A stretch of 64,000 nt of DNA, taken from positions 12,757,869-12,821,868 of the forward strand of contig NC_088711.1 in NCBI RefSeq assembly GCF_963576615.1, given 5' to 3'. Shown here piece after piece: positions 50,880 to 63,438 of this stretch; positions within the stretch are counted from its first letter, which is position 1; the number at the start of each line of letters is the position of its first letter. The notes under the pieces are model-generated. The model was given only the letters and a program-made list of their open reading frames with translations, ran no database searches and had not been told where the DNA came from. The translations under genes and the position numbers were made by a program. The DNA comes from Watersipora subatra (taxonomy: Eukaryota; Bryozoa; Gymnolaemata; Cheilostomatida; Watersiporidae).

Positions 50880-53420
50880 TAGCTCTTGGTCCTGAATCCA
50901 ATACTCCTTTGGTATTGGTTCCAAAACCTCCCCAGTGGGAATGCGCTGCCTTCCCCAAAAGTAATTATGCTAGAAAAAGCCTACTTTCCAATGGTGTGTT
51001 TCGATATACCATCAATGCTATATTCGTATCTGCTTCTTTAACCCACATCTGCTTCACTGTATAAACGTATCTCTCTGTTAGACCATTGCTTTTTGGATGT
51101 TTTTCTCCACTGCCCATTCCATCAAAAACTGCTTGAACTTCCCTTCCACAAAATAAGGTCTATTGTTCGTTTGGACGTAGTGGTTCACCAAACCTCGCAA
51201 ATGCTCCCTTCATCTTTCTTACTACCGCCTCTACTGTCATGTTTGATAGTTCAGAAACTTTCACCCATCATCGATAACAATCTATCAAAATCAGAGTGTT
51301 TTTCCCTGAACTCATAAAATTCTGTATCCACCAACTGCGAGGCTTCCCTGGGCAGTTCGGTATATTGCAGAGGGTAGTGCTTAATTCTCCAGTACTTTAC
51401 ACATACTTCGCACCTCTCCACGTATTTGTTTACCTCTTTTCTCATGTCAAGCCAACAAAAGTGGTCTACTGCTCTTTTCGTGCATCGAGTCACCCTTGGT
51501 GTCTTCTGTGCATTCATTCCAACATCTCTTTCCTCAACACCATGGGTATCATCCAGCGGAGGTTCATCAGCATAAAGTCGCGTTGCAGTGTTAGCTGGTT
51601 CCTGGCAAAGTAATACATCTGTTTCGCCCTTCTGTACTTTTACCCCTGCTCTTTCCAGTTCCCCTTCATCTTCCTCACTGCTTGCCCATACACACCATCT
51701 TCTTTTCCTTCACTATGTACCTGTTTCAGTAGTACATCACCTATTTTTCTGCTTCCTTGGCAATACTGCTGCATGTATTTCCACTCTCTGCATTTACTTG
51801 TTCTCTGCTGGGTAGTCTCTGAGCTGGTCGTGGCGAAAGATCGGCCAGAACTAGATCACCTACCGGTGTATGATAAATCCCAAAGCTGTGCGCTGTCAGT
51901 CTGAGCTTCAACCACTGAACTCTAAGGGGCATGTCTACTAGGTCAACAATTCCTAGCAACTTTTTAAATTGTTTGTGATGTGTTTCGACTTCAAACATCA
52001 TTCCACCAGATAAAAATCAAAGAGCTCATACACCCTAGTGATGGCCAGGATTTTTTTTCATTTTTCAATTCAAGCATATTTCTTATCTGCGTCTTTGAGC
52101 CTCTGCGATGCAAATGACACCGGCTGCCACAAGCCCCCTATCCCTTCTTTTGCAAGAGCGCTGTCCCTATCACATGACTGCTAGAGTCACGCTTGACTCA
52201 ATATCACGCTCTTACGTCATATTTGGTTAAGCACCCAACATATCTCCTGCTTGATTTTATGAAAACTCTGGGTAAGCTCCACAGCCACTAATTCCTCCCC
52301 TTCAACAACTCCTAAGCAGCTTCTGCAGCTCAGCCAAATTTGGACTAATCTTGTGCAAGTAGTTGCACAAGATCATTCCACAAAACTGTTGAGATCTTTC
52401 TTGTTGATCGGTGGTCTCATGTCCCTAATTGCTTGCACTTTCTCAGGGTATGCTCTACTCCCTCTTTTCCAACTATGTGATCCAGAAATCTAAGTTTTGT
52501 CCTAAGAAACTTGCACATATTCTTATTCAGCATCATTTCCACTCCCTTAATTCTCTTTAGCACTGCCTCTGCTACTGACCGCCCATATACTAGTAAGTCA
52601 TCTGACACAAATACAACTTCCTCCAGTATTTTTGTCATCTGCCTTTGAAAAATTCTGGCAACCTGTGAAACTAAAATCACCTAAATGGTGTAATGAATGT
52701 GGTCAGTTGGCACAACCTTATATCAAACTCCAGTGCCCAAAGCCAGAGTTGGTGTCCATCCTGCTGCCAACATCCCCAATGTCTCCACTTCCCTTGGTAG
52801 TGGAAAGTTCTCCTTCCCTAACAATCTGGTTCAGAACTGTTAGGTCAATGCATATCCTCACTTCACTGTTTCTCTTCTGAGCTACTACCATCCTAGCACA
52901 ACAGTCGACTGCACCCTCGACTCAATTACTCTGAAACTCTTTATCCGCACCAGCTTTTTTCATGTTACTTCTCTGAGCCTAAATTTTAGTCGACATGGCA
53001 CGAAAGATTCGGTGCTAACTCCAGTAAATTGATTTAGAACTTGTCTGGCAACTGGCCTGGGCCCTTACCCAACTCTCCCATCTATCTCGTCATGTTCCAC
53101 CACCTTGACTAGTTACCCGTTGCCTCAGTAGCCTCTGGGCATGGACTTCTCGCTTACCCAACACCACAAGTGTTGCGGTGCGTGATCACTCAGCACTTAG
53201 CTTCAACTTCTCTCTCTGCCACTCTTATTCTCACCCTCATTACTACCGATTGCTTTATCACTCTTCTCGCTGCATACGTCAGGCATTGCTGATTCTGTGT
53301 ATTTGGTTTTAGATCAATGATGGTAATATCAGCCCCTAAGTCGATTCTACACTAAGTCGCTTGGCCATTCACCCTGAACAATGCATAGGAGGCACTACTC
53401 TTGTTGATGTTGCCCAATCT
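50880..53420 (-). pseudogene. Degenerate pol of Gypsy element B
   Basis: Minus-strand pieces in pol order. Protease near 53.3-53.4 kb (RIDLGADITII, with DLG in place of the usual DTG). Reverse transcriptase at 52417-52680 (IFQRQMTKILEE, then VSDDLLVYGR, which keeps the DD pair). RNase H end at 51741-52001 (LVLADLSPRP). Integrase zinc-binding part at 51251-51517 (YVERCEVC). Integrase core near 50.9-51.2 kb (NNRPYF for DNGPQF, NGLTERYVYTVK, MVYRNTPLE). Stops and frameshifts separate the pieces, so no functional polyprotein is encoded. Confidence 0.75.
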
Positions 53421-54249
53421 ATATAATCACAAAGAGTCATCACTACTTTTTAACGCAACACTTGCTATATAATCAGCAAGGTCGCTCCCTCTCTTTTTCT
53501 TCTCATTGTATCGACTCCTTTTGCTGCACCAGTTTTCTCATCCCTTGTTCTGCTCTCTATGACTATTCCATTCAGTTCCTGTTCTTCTCATGGTACTTGG
53601 TCTTTGTATTGCATGCACTTTTTAAACTCTGGTTAAATTAATTGTATCCATCTAACGAATCGCGCCCTGCAAACACTCGTGCTGGACTCCCTTAATGATG
53701 ACGATGTTGACGTGTATGATTGAATCATTCTCCAAATTCTCCAGCCTGCATAATGTCACCAATGATGCAACCACTCAAGTAAATGCACTGAGTTTCTCTT
53801 CTGATAGATGTTTCGAGTTCAAGAACCGAGCCTGCAGCACAGTCTTGTTCTCCTTTCTGACAATGTAGGCCTCAAATCTATCTCCTACTCTCTCATATTT
53901 TAGGCCTCTAATTTTGAGGCCATCTGCCTCCATTTTAAATGTCTCAAATATTGTTATTCCTTCCTCTCTGTTCCTTTCTTATTCTCATTAGTCTCCTTCA
54001 TCTTGACTTCAAATTCAACTGTCAACGCTGCTATTTCAAACTTTGTTTAAAACCTCTTTCAGCTCCCTATCTCACTGTGGCTTTCTATTTTGAGTTCACA
54101 GCTTTTAATTTTTTAGTTTTCTTTGCACTTTTCTCTTTCACCTTTCCAAACCTCACTCAAGTGAATTCCCAGATTGTTGTAGTGTTTCACTTGAACAAGC
54201 AAACCTCTCAAGCTCTCCGCTTGTGGCTTTTACCGGGGGTACCAAGTAA

Positions 54250-54539
54250 TGTGCTGTAAAGGTACAAACCAGACCAGATAGTCGTGCATACTGACATCTG
54301 TTGTAGAAGTATTGGCTATCAATCTCGTCAATCTCTAATCATTCCAAAGTCCATGTCTATATCTCCTAGCATTTGTCAGTCGCTTCTCCTCCCTGTCTCA
54401 TTCTCCAAACATGCGTCCACTCAATGGCTCTTAACCAGATTATGTTACAATTGCATGTAAGTACAAGCGCACTCTGATGAGACCCCAGCTTTGTATTAAT
54501 ACGTCCACTCTATTAATAACCGCAGGTCGAGTTTTTACA
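54250..54539 (-). repeat. 5' LTR of Gypsy element B
   Basis: Diverged direct copy of the LTR at 50.2 kb. On the minus strand it starts TGTAAAAACTCGACC. Small indels account for the length difference. Confidence 0.8.
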
Positions 54540-55100
54540 GCCACCGTGGTCACGATGGCAGGGTTGGTAGTGACAATGGTTACTGGCAGTATTGGTGGCA
54601 ACATTAATCAAAGTGATGAAGAAGAAAGTACTAGCAATAGTAATAGCAACAAAGAGAAAAGTAGTTTCGTCGCTGGTGCAGGGACCGACGAGCCGGAGGC
54701 CCAGTCTAAAGAGACGACCCTAACATAATCAGGTAACAAACAGCCCAAAATGAGTTACCACATGTGCTCGTTGGTAGTTATGGTACTGCCCAAAAAAGAG
54801 AGGGTATGTTGTATGATGGGATTTGCGAGGCTACATCAATGTCTGATGTCACGGCGGTCGCAGATAGTCACAGCAGTTGTGAGAGTAGTCACGACAGTTG
54901 CGGGTAGTCGCAGCAGTTATGATAAGTAGATAAAGATGGGCGATTGCGTAGTATCTTGCAGCATAAAAGCGGGTAAGGAAAGCAGACAGGCTTTCCTTCT
55001 TTGCTACAACACATCTAAGTCCGTATCTTCATACAACATGGCCCAGTTGATGAAACTTTAATTTGCTGCCTGATTGCTGATTGTGTGACTGCATGTGTTG
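54540..55100 (+). other. Low-complexity GGT/AGT-rich plus-sense segment
   Basis: Right of element B. It contains an open frame with a Ser/Asn/Glu-rich piece (SDEEESTSNSNSNKEK) and, at 54.84-54.93 kb, imperfect repeats of GTCACAGCAGTTG-like words. The first 50 bp resemble 50125-50180 on the other side of B, perhaps only because both are GGTAGT-rich. Confidence 0.4.
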
Positions 55101-55499
55101 TGATTGCTTACGAAAGTATGCAGTTGCTGGTGGCGTATTTAGTGTAACGATTGTTGCTACCCTTTAAAAGGCGTGTAGATGAGGTGACACGCAGTGTAGG
55201 GGAAAGTGAAGTGTAGGCAAAGCGAGTTGTCGGTGTTGTGAGGGGTTGCAGCTGTAATGTCGGGGTTGAAAAGATACAGGCAAGGCAATTGAAATTACTA
55301 TTTGTGAAGAGGTAAGAGAAGGGGAGAATTAAAAAAGAAGGAAAAACGAGAGGTTTAGAGTAAATTGTGTTGGAGGTGTAGATTTGTTGTGATGATGTTT
55401 GTGATGAAGTTAGGTATTCAAAAGTTGGTTTTTGGCAAGCATGGCGATGGTTCCTGGGAGAGATTTTCAAAGGAGATAATTTTTCGTATTGAGAGTGCA

Positions 55500-56757
55500 G
55501 TTGAGAAGAAAGGTTATGAAGGTGTTAATAGATGACCCATTATGAGAAGTAGAGTTAAGTTAGTGCCATTACTGAGAGCTATTGCACTCAGTGGTAGAGA
55601 AGTGTTAAGATGTGCAAGGTTTGATTTAGATAGTGCAAATTCCTCTTATGAGAAGGCCGTAGAGATTTTGCAGTATTATGTTAAACAGGATAGGCACATA
55701 AGTTCTTAACAGCTAGATTGGCAGTTTGTGACAGTAATAGGTTTTTGCAGCAAGTTGAAAGTTTGAGTAAATATGCGAAGGTTGCCAATAATGCTGATAA
55801 AGTAAGGTTTGCTCCAATTTTGGCTGATTTGAGAGATAGAGAAGTGAGTGGAGACTTGATGAAGAACGCTGATTTGAAATGAAGTATTGTATGTTGAATA
55901 AGGCATTGAGAGCTCATGAAATGGGGCAAATAATTTGGACAGGTTATTGAGAACAGAGAGTAGTGGAGGTGACTTCAGAAGTGAGATTAATTGGAAGTAG
56001 CGAAAGTATCAAAGAAAGGAAGTCATGTGCAGTACCCTAAAGGAAATGCTAGCAGTTATGATTCGGGTAGTAGATATTCTCCCAGAGGTAGTCTTGGAGT
56101 CAGTAGAAAGTCTTGTGGACTTAGTAGTGATGAGTGAGATGTTAGTAGGTATGAGGCAAAGATTCAAAAATGTAGTATGGAGAGGGACAGTATGTCTCTA
56201 GATATGGAGCAGGTAGTAGAGAATGTTTAGTAGAAATAGACTTTGCTACAATTGCAAGCACAGTGGCCATGAGATGCGGAGTGGCCCCATCATAAAATGT
56301 TTGTTTGTAGACTGCTAGGTCATTTATCCTGAGAGATAAGAGTAGAAGAGTGAGTAATGACAAAAGTTGACGTAGCAGCAGTAGGAAAGGAGGAAGCTGT
56401 AACAGCAGTTATAAGAGGTATGGCAGTCGAGACTTATTTTAGCTGTTTATTTCTGTGTACTGTGTTTATTTATGTTTACTGTTTTTATCTCTGTGTAATT
56501 CATACTGCCATGGCCTTTACATCTGGTACGCTGGGCCTGGTAAAAAGGAGTATGCTGGGGATGTGGACGGGGTACAGCGGTAAAAACCTAAATTATTTTA
56601 ACAAATGACTGACACTGAAGAAAACCAGAGCAGTAATGCATAGAACAAACCATGCTCAAATTGTAGAAAATGGAAACATTTTGGTGGTAACTGCCCAGCC
56701 AAAAGATCAAGCTGCAATAAATGGAAGAAGAAAAGTCACTTGGCAAAAGTATGCAAA
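55500..56757 (+). pseudogene. Gag remnant of element C with zinc knuckles
   Basis: Successive frames give LVPLLRAIALSGREVLR, YEKAVEILQYYVKQDRHI, FLTARLAVCDSNRFLQQ and ADLRDREVSGDL, the outline of a Ty3 Gag capsid region. At about 56652-56757 are two CCHC knuckles: CSNCRKWKHFGGNC is intact, while the second (CNKWKKKSHLAKVC) has Trp where the second Cys is expected. These knuckles bind the element's RNA in the family. Confidence 0.65.
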
Positions 56758-56841
56758 GGAGTCAAACAAGCACTTAAACTGGAGGAGAACAACGATAGAG
56801 TAGACAGTTTGTTCTTGGGGAGTTCCCAATGACTAAACAGT

Positions 56842-57102
56842 GTGAATCACATTGACACCATCTCAGAAACCGAAAATGCCAGGTACATAGAGTTACAGGT
56901 AAACCCTAAAAATGTGAAATTTAAAGTAGACTTTGGTTCTGCAGTCTCTGCCACACCAATTAGTGTCTGTGATGCTCTTGGTTTAAAACTGGCACCTCTG
57001 ATTGAAGAATTGTTTGGCGCTGAAAATGCTAAGCTTACAGTAACTGAAGTGGCTATCAGGGAATTGTCTCATGAAAGAACACGTCGCAAAAAAAGGGTGT
57101 AA
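56842..57102 (+). pseudogene. Aspartic protease remnant of element C
   Basis: Open frame with YIELQVNPKNVKFKVDFGSA then VSATPISV. This is the retropepsin active-site region, but DFG replaces the usual DTG, so activity is unlikely. Confidence 0.65.
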
Positions 57103-57326
57103 GTTATTGAAAAGCTAGTCATATCACTGTTAGGCAAGCTGGCCATCAAACGGCTGGGCATTTTCAAATTGTCTGAAGTCTCAAAGAATTCTTTAATAGG
57201 TTGGAAAGAAATTTTTCTGTCGTTGTTCTCAAGCTTAGACACCATGAGACCCAATGTGCATATTCAGCTGAAAGATGAAAGAACTAAATTTGCTCAATCT
57301 ACTCTCAAAAGACTAGCTGCAGCTCG

Positions 57327-58180
57327 ATGCTAGCCTTTGCAGAAAGAGCTCAACTGGATAGAAAGGATCGGAGTCATTCAGAAGATAGAGGAGGCACAGA
57401 CTGGTGCGCTTCTTGTATCGTGGTACCAAAGAAAGATGGGAGGATCAGAGTATGTATAGATTTCACTCGCCTGAATAAAACAGCGAAGAGTATGAACCAC
57501 CTACTTCCAGTGTCTGATCAAACAATAGTCAGCTTAGAAAAGTCACTATTGTTCTCAAAATTAGATGCAAACTGCAAGTACTGGCAGTTTCGGTGAGATG
57601 AAAGTTCACAGAAACTGACTACTTTTATCACAATGTTTAGTAGATTTTTTTGCAATCATCTACTATTTGACATCTCATCAGCACCCAAAATATTTCAGAG
57701 AGAGATGCAGAAGGACCTGGAGGGTATTGAAGGTGTGTTGTGTCAAATGGATAACATGTTAGTCCATACTGAGTCTGAAGATGAGTACGGCAGTAAAATG
57801 AAAGAGGTCCTATCTTGTCTGGCGTCTGTAGGCATCACTTTAAATGAGGAAAGGTGTGAGTTTTCCCGGACTCATATCACTTTTTTGTGTCATGTTGTAG
57901 ACGAATCAGGGATACATGCAGATCCAGGAAAAGTATCAGCCATACAAGATTTTCCTATCCTAAAAAACAAAAAAAGGCTTAAAGAGATTCCTTGGTATGG
58001 TCCATGTCTCGGTAAGTTTATGTCCACTCCAGTGGATGACTCCGTCAAAATGAGATCACTCGTCAAACTGAAGGATAATGATCGGTATTGGACATCTGAG
58101 ATGACCGAAGAGTTTGAAGTGCTGAAGCAGAAGATCTTCTCAGTCCTGATGTTAGTCCCATTTGATATGGTGCAGAAGCC
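57327..58180 (+). pseudogene. Reverse transcriptase remnant of element C
   Basis: One frame broken by TGA at 57594-57596. It has DWCASCIVVPKKDGRIRVC, FSKLDANCKYWQFR, ISSAPKIFQREM and TLNEERCEFSRTHITFLCHV. The catalytic YxDD box reads QMDN, so the second metal-binding Asp is lost. Confidence 0.85.
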
Positions 58181-58560
58181 TTGCTTTCCACCGACGCTTC
58201 CTTCTATGATTTGGGAGCGGCTATTTTCCAGAGAACTGCTGATGGCTTTAAGCCTATAGCATTGTCGTTGCGGGCTCTTACAGACACAGAAAAAGGGTAT
58301 GTACAAATAAAAAAGAAACCTCTGGCCATGTGTTGGGCAGCGAAATTTTTTTACTACTATCTAGCTAGCCGTGACTTCAAAATCGAAACTGACCACAAAC
58401 CCCCTGTATCAATTATAGCGGAGAAAGACCTGTATAAACTCGCAATTTGTGTTCAGGATTTTGTCTGCCCATGATGCGGTTTTCTTATGATGTCACATAT
58501 GTCCCTGGAGAAAAGTTGATAGTTGTTGATACCTTGAGCAGAGCCCCAGCAGGAACAGAA
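58181..58560 (+). pseudogene. RNase H remnant of element C
   Basis: Starts in a frame different from the reverse transcriptase: LSTDASFYDLGAAIFQ, LTDTEKGYVQIKKKPLAMCW and KIETDHKPPV. A further shift follows before VPGEKLIVVDTLSRAP, the usual junction to integrase. Confidence 0.85.
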
Positions 58561-60120
58561 AGAGTGTCAGAAACGGAGCTTCTACTCATTCAGGAAATGA
58601 TGGAAGAGCTTCCGATATCTCGAGCCAAGAGAGAGCTACTTGAGGTTGCCCTCTCAATGGACCCCATAGCTAGTCAGTTGATGATGTATATTCAAAAGGA
58701 CTGGCCAAACTACCGTGATCTGCCGCAATGTCTAAAGAAGTATAATTCGTTCAAAGAGAAGATGGCTGTCGTTGGAGGATTGCTGTTTTATTACAACAGA
58801 CTGTATATTCCCTTGAGCGAACGAGAGAGGGTTCTGCAAAACATTCATAGTGGGCATCTGGGGGAGAACCGCTGCCTCAAAAGAGCCCAGAGTTGGACTT
58901 AGTGGCCAGGGATGTCTCAGGACATCAGAGAAATGGTAAAATGCTGCAACACATGCCTTTGCCTTAGGAAAGTACCCAATGAGCCATTTATCCTTATTCC
59001 CTTCCCAGAGAAACCATGGTAGCAGCTTGCAATGGATTTCTGCATCGTTAATGATAGAGGCGGTGAGTATTTAGTTATAAGTGACTATTATTGCCGGTTC
59101 ATGGTCTGTAAAAAGTTTCTCTGAACCACTGCTGCAGATCTGTGCAGAACCGTCAACAAGGTCGTATGTACATTAAATATACCTCACATAATTGTATCAG
59201 ACAATGGTCCCCAGTTCCTTTCTAAAAACTTTGTTCAACTCGTGAAGAAATGAGATATTGTTCATCGAAACAGTTGCCCTAGAAACCCCCAAACACATAG
59301 TATTTGCAGAAAAAGGGGTGCAAACATTCAAAAAGCTTGTGGCGAAAAATGTTGAGATTAAATGTGCTATAATGACAGTCCTATGCAGAATAGCTATACC
59401 CCTGCCCACCTACTCATGGGAAGAGGTATGAATTTAATGGGCTATTTCGTCAACAGCCCGGTGGATGTAAAGAAGTCCGGGCTTATGAAGCTCACTACAG
59501 AGGTAAGCAGGCTCATAATTTCAATCAGCGGCACAAGACGATTAAACAGGGCTCACTGTCTGTTGGAACTAGGGTGGTTCTCAATGACCCCTCAGGAAAA
59601 CCTTTAAGGGCTGTTGTGATGGCGTCTTCGGGTAGAGAAGTTGCGTTGAAAGCTGACAATGGAGCCGTGCTATGCAGGAACAGAAAACTAATGCAGATCG
59701 ACAATCCCATTGAGTCGTCTCCATCTGAGCATATATGATGTCAAGAGAAGACTGCACCCACCACACACTGAACACGGGAAGTGAAACGAGCACCAGTCAG
59801 GTAACTATTGCTTAGGAGAGAGAACTACACAGAGATCGGCAGTCACGGGTGCTGGATGCACCTGCTTCTGCGCCTCTACAGTTACAGACTTCCCAAGTGA
59901 AGAAGACTGTTAAGCGATCACATCCCTCAGGAAGCAGTTGCTCTCGCCTGCACCGACTCCGGTGCTCGCTCAAAAGCGCATAGAGGTCGGTGGATCAACT
60001 GGTCTTAATCGTCAGATTCAGTCAACATTCGTCTCCTCTAGTACTCATCGTCAAAGTGTACAAAACCGTCAGACACAGGCTGGGAGAGTTGTAAAACCTC
60101 CAGATAGGCTCAATCTGTAA
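58561..60120 (+). pseudogene. Integrase remnant and pol C-terminus of element C
   Basis: The zinc-binding domain has HSGHLGENRCLKRAQ, a TAG at 58900-58902, then CCNTC. The core keeps LAMDFC and IVSDNGPQFLSKNF but is cut by TAG and TGA codons. Downstream NDSPMQNSYTPAHLLMGRGM is the conserved end of the core. The last piece ends GRVVKPPDRLNL and stop. Confidence 0.8.
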
Positions 60121-60296
60121 TAGGTGTATTTGTGTGTTGTGCCTTGTTATGCATTGTTTTGTAAATACTGTCTACGTCTCTATACTCACTGATTTTCATG
60201 TGGTTAACATTGTTATTCTACTAATTTCGAACTTTCGTTCCACCTCCATGATGTGGCGACATCTCTATAAAGATTTGGATAAATCTTGGGGGAAGA

Positions 60297-61438
60297 TGTA
60301 ATGGAATTCCTGACAAGAATTCCTATTTATATTTACGACAGCACGGACTGAAGAGATCAAGGACAAAAGACGGAGGTTTTCTGGTGAGAAGAGGATGGCT
60401 GGAGAGAAGAGCGGGAGCGGAGGCTACAGCCAGATAAGAGCCATCGTAAACCATTCTTAGCTCAGCAGAGCCGTATACTTTCACAGCGAATTTTTTGTGA
60501 AGTTACCTGTACGGCTCCGAGCGTGGGGTTACTTAGGAGGAGCAACTTGCGTACGAATAGTCAAGTAAGACCATATAGCTTCATACCCATGAGCACGGCA
60601 TGTCTTTTGTGTAAGGTACAAAAATTATCATATAACGACGGAACAGATATTTTTCATCATATTAATAAGCGTATGACATTTTATGTGACAAAGTTAATTG
60701 TTGAGTTTTTATTTGCTATGTGACCCAGTGTCAGGTCAGCTATGTGTTGTGGTCGGGCTGTGGCTGGCTGCTTCAGTGGAGGCAGTCTGCCTACCTTTGT
60801 GATTGAGGATCCGGTTAGCAACACCTGTTTACTTGTCAGTTTTTGTCATTAAAAATATGAAAATAACAGTTATATTCTATCCTGTACCCAACTACCACTT
60901 TAAAATGACTCAGTTTGCCTTTGGATGCCAATACAGCAGCACCGAAATGTTTACTTGCAGTCAGGCATCTCACTATATATCAAAGTTTTTCTTAGCAGAA
61001 TTTTAAAAGGCTTGTGCTATCCATTATATAGTCAAGCAAGTATTTGTCATCAGTCAGGGAGTGTCAACTCCAAAACCTAATCACTGTTGTTTCTGGAATC
61101 ACAAGGTAAATTTCAATATAATTGTAACGTTTTCTTTTTGTTAATTCTGTCGTATGTAATATGCTACTGTATTGTGGTCTTATATCAATTCCAGTTTCTG
61201 TAATTTTATTGTTCAGTCATGCTATGCAATGTGTCAATGCACTCACTCTTAATTAATATTTCCTACACGTATTGCGCATCATATGTTATGTTTGTTTATC
61301 ATGCTTTATTAGTGAGTATTATCTATTTACATATCAGTACATTTGTGTAACCTTTTGACAGGTTTCACGGTCAAGCTAGATTACTACCAGTTGTACTGTC
61401 AGCATTTAATAAAGAAATAAAGTCAGCAGTAATCTACA
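60297..61438 (+). repeat. Probable 3' LTR of element C
   Basis: Starts TGTAATGG right after a purine tract and probably ends AATCTACA, about 20 bases after paired AATAAAG hexamers at about 61408 and 61415. No 5' partner is visible in the window, so the right boundary is inferred from these signals only. Confidence 0.45.
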
Positions 61439-63434
61439 GTGATCAGTGCACTTTTCTCTCGACACAATAGTGGTTAGCCAGTCAGTCTGAGAGCTCCGGC
61501 TCTTACATTAATAATACAAAACCAAGTTGAATATTTATTGTAGTAAATTTGTTTCCCTTCCTGCTGCCGAAACTGATTATTCGGATTTTTCGGAAGTTAC
61601 AAGGTTAGCATAATTACATGTATTTTGTTTTATTGCGTCCACGAGTCAAACAATTGCTTTTTATGCTGATGTATTTTATATTTTCTCGTTGTTTTCCAGC
61701 ACTGAGTTGACCAATCGTGTTGACAATCAGCATCGACGTAGAAATCGATCCATCAGCACCGCTAACTTAACTTCATCCGAGTTCTACTAGTCCCCACAAT
61801 CGATGCATCGCTCCGGTAGGTTCTACCTATTTAATAACATACGTGCAATTCACGTTGTTTAGTTGCTTTAAATTTGAATTTTCACGTAAGTATGCCATCT
61901 TAGGAACCATAAATAGTGCCTATAAATATTACAAACGGTGTAACGCACAATTATGGATAGAGCACAAAATTCGCTCTAGTTTTCAATCTCGACTCTAATG
62001 GACGAGTGGGGTAGTTTCTGATTTTACAAATTACTGTTGTTATGTATCATATTTATGTAATATAGTTTTTTATTTGTAAGAAGTTTGCAACTTCAGAAAG
62101 TGCTTTGAGTCATTACGTTTGTCTGTTAATCTTAACGACAGATTAAATAATTTGGGTTTGCTTACCATATCTAGTTGATCTAACCAGTCGCCTAATGTGC
62201 GCAATGTAAATTCGAAATCACTAAATAGTTGAGTTCAAAATGATCTAAAATGGGAAACAGATGAGCTAGGCCATGACCAGATTCTCTTTTCAATATCTAT
62301 GTATTATTTGTATGTCTATAAATCAAAATTACTAAAAAATTATCAGGCCGACTCTCACATAAAAACGAAAATAACAATTGTTTTGCAAATTATGGACAGC
62401 AAAGGAATTTGAAAACTACCTTTCCTACTACCATCTGCTATTTTTTCTTTAGTTGTTTCAGCCATTTGTCTAGTCACTCTAGTGTCTAAAAATATCCTAA
62501 GCCATTGGGCTAACTTTTATTTCCATACCATAACCATGGCAGCATGTTTCTTAATAAGTCGAGTTGTTTGTGAGATCCTAAATCATTTTCTTTTTCTAGC
62601 AAAATCTCAAATCACGCTTTCAATTGGGCTAATCAAATAAAAATAGCCTAACTGAAGTCACTGAAAATGAGATTTGTCTCGAATGCTTGATTACGCTAAT
62701 ATTCCAATCACCTCTTAAGCAGAGCCGACTCAACACTGCTTAGGGGACAATAATCAGTTTTCTTTTTTATGCAGTGCTTGTGGCAATTATTAATAGCAGT
62801 TATGTGATGTTTAGTCTGGAATGCCACTCATGGATTATTCTCTTCTGAAAACATTTGGTACTGGTCTACTGCAAACCATTTTGTTAGGGTTAGTGTACTA
62901 CAAAGACCAGAATGACATTCTTTGTGTTTATTAGTTATCTTGTCTAGGTTAGCTTTGGTGGTATTTAGAGTTGTGTGGTTGCTGAGTTAATATGCTGCAT
63001 TTCCAGCTTGTATAGATTGAACATACGTTGCAATTTTTTTCTTAAAATTAAACAAAATAAAAATTTTTTAATAAATAAAGGAACACTCCATATTCACACA
63101 AACATCCGCTACTAATCATTTGGCTGAAAATCATTTGCTATTTACTAAATGTTATACAAAAGAAACTCCCAGTGTGTTAATATTTTCATTTAAATGTTTA
63201 GCAATAAATACCAAAAGATAATGGTGGCTGTTATGACAGTAAAGCAGGCATGTAAGCCAGAGCCAAACAAAAATAAAGCACAAAGATTTCAATATAAAGT
63301 TTTTGACCTTTAATTATTGACAACAGCTTTTTGCTGCATATCTCATCCAGTGTCTGAGCCCTGCTAAAAGCAGACATTCAGCTTACAAATGGTAGTCAGT
63401 TCAGTCTTTTATTGAAAAGAGATTATCATTTTAG
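61439..63434 (+). other. Upstream region of the BAG-family gene
   Basis: No complete gene. It includes a candidate exon at 61700-61815 (acceptor GTTTTCCAG, donor CTCCG|GTAGGT) that could be an untranslated first or second exon spliced to the acceptor TTTTAG at 63434. The rest is AT-rich with only short open frames. Confidence 0.4.
61700..61815 (+). other. Candidate 5' untranslated exon of the BAG-family gene
   Basis: 116 bp between good splice-like sites, the only such segment found near the gene start. It also has an open frame ending SISTANLTSSEFY and stop, so it could instead be the last coding exon of another gene. Unsupported by homology. Confidence 0.3.
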
Positions 63435-63438
63435 CAAT

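Larger units (their letters stand above)
50183..54539 (-). mobile_element. Ty3/Gypsy element B with two diverged LTRs
   Basis: 4.36 kb on the minus strand. Direct repeats of about 273 and 290 bp flank a degenerate pol whose order on the minus strand is protease, reverse transcriptase, RNase H, integrase. On the minus strand a purine tract (GAGAAAAGGTGGG, 50456-50468) directly precedes the 3' LTR start TGTGCAG, and TGGTACC, a primer-binding-site-like start, lies about 5 nt after the 5' LTR. I found no convincing target duplication. The LTRs differ at many sites, so the insertion is old. Confidence 0.8.
55500..61438 (+). mobile_element. Ty3/Gypsy element C, gag to probable 3' LTR
   Basis: About 5.9 kb, plus strand, K02A2.6-like Gypsy type. 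The order is gag, two zinc knuckles, protease, reverse transcriptase, RNase H, integrase, terminal PPDRLNL and stop at 60118-60120. A purine tract (GGGGGAAGA) then precedes TGTAATGGAATTCC. Every domain is recognisable but stops and shifts break the frame several times. No 5' LTR was recognised, so the left end is approximate. Confidence 0.8.

Noticed and set aside
54477..54728. Plus-strand open frame with Ser/Asn/Glu-rich end
   Set aside because: Begins inside the LTR of Gypsy element B and has low complexity, so it is not credible as a gene by itself.
60298..60325. GGAATTCC...GAATTCC near the start of the element C LTR, considered as a heat-shock element
   Set aside because: The GAA and TTC blocks lack the required two-base spacing, and it belongs to the LTR and not to the BAG gene promoter.
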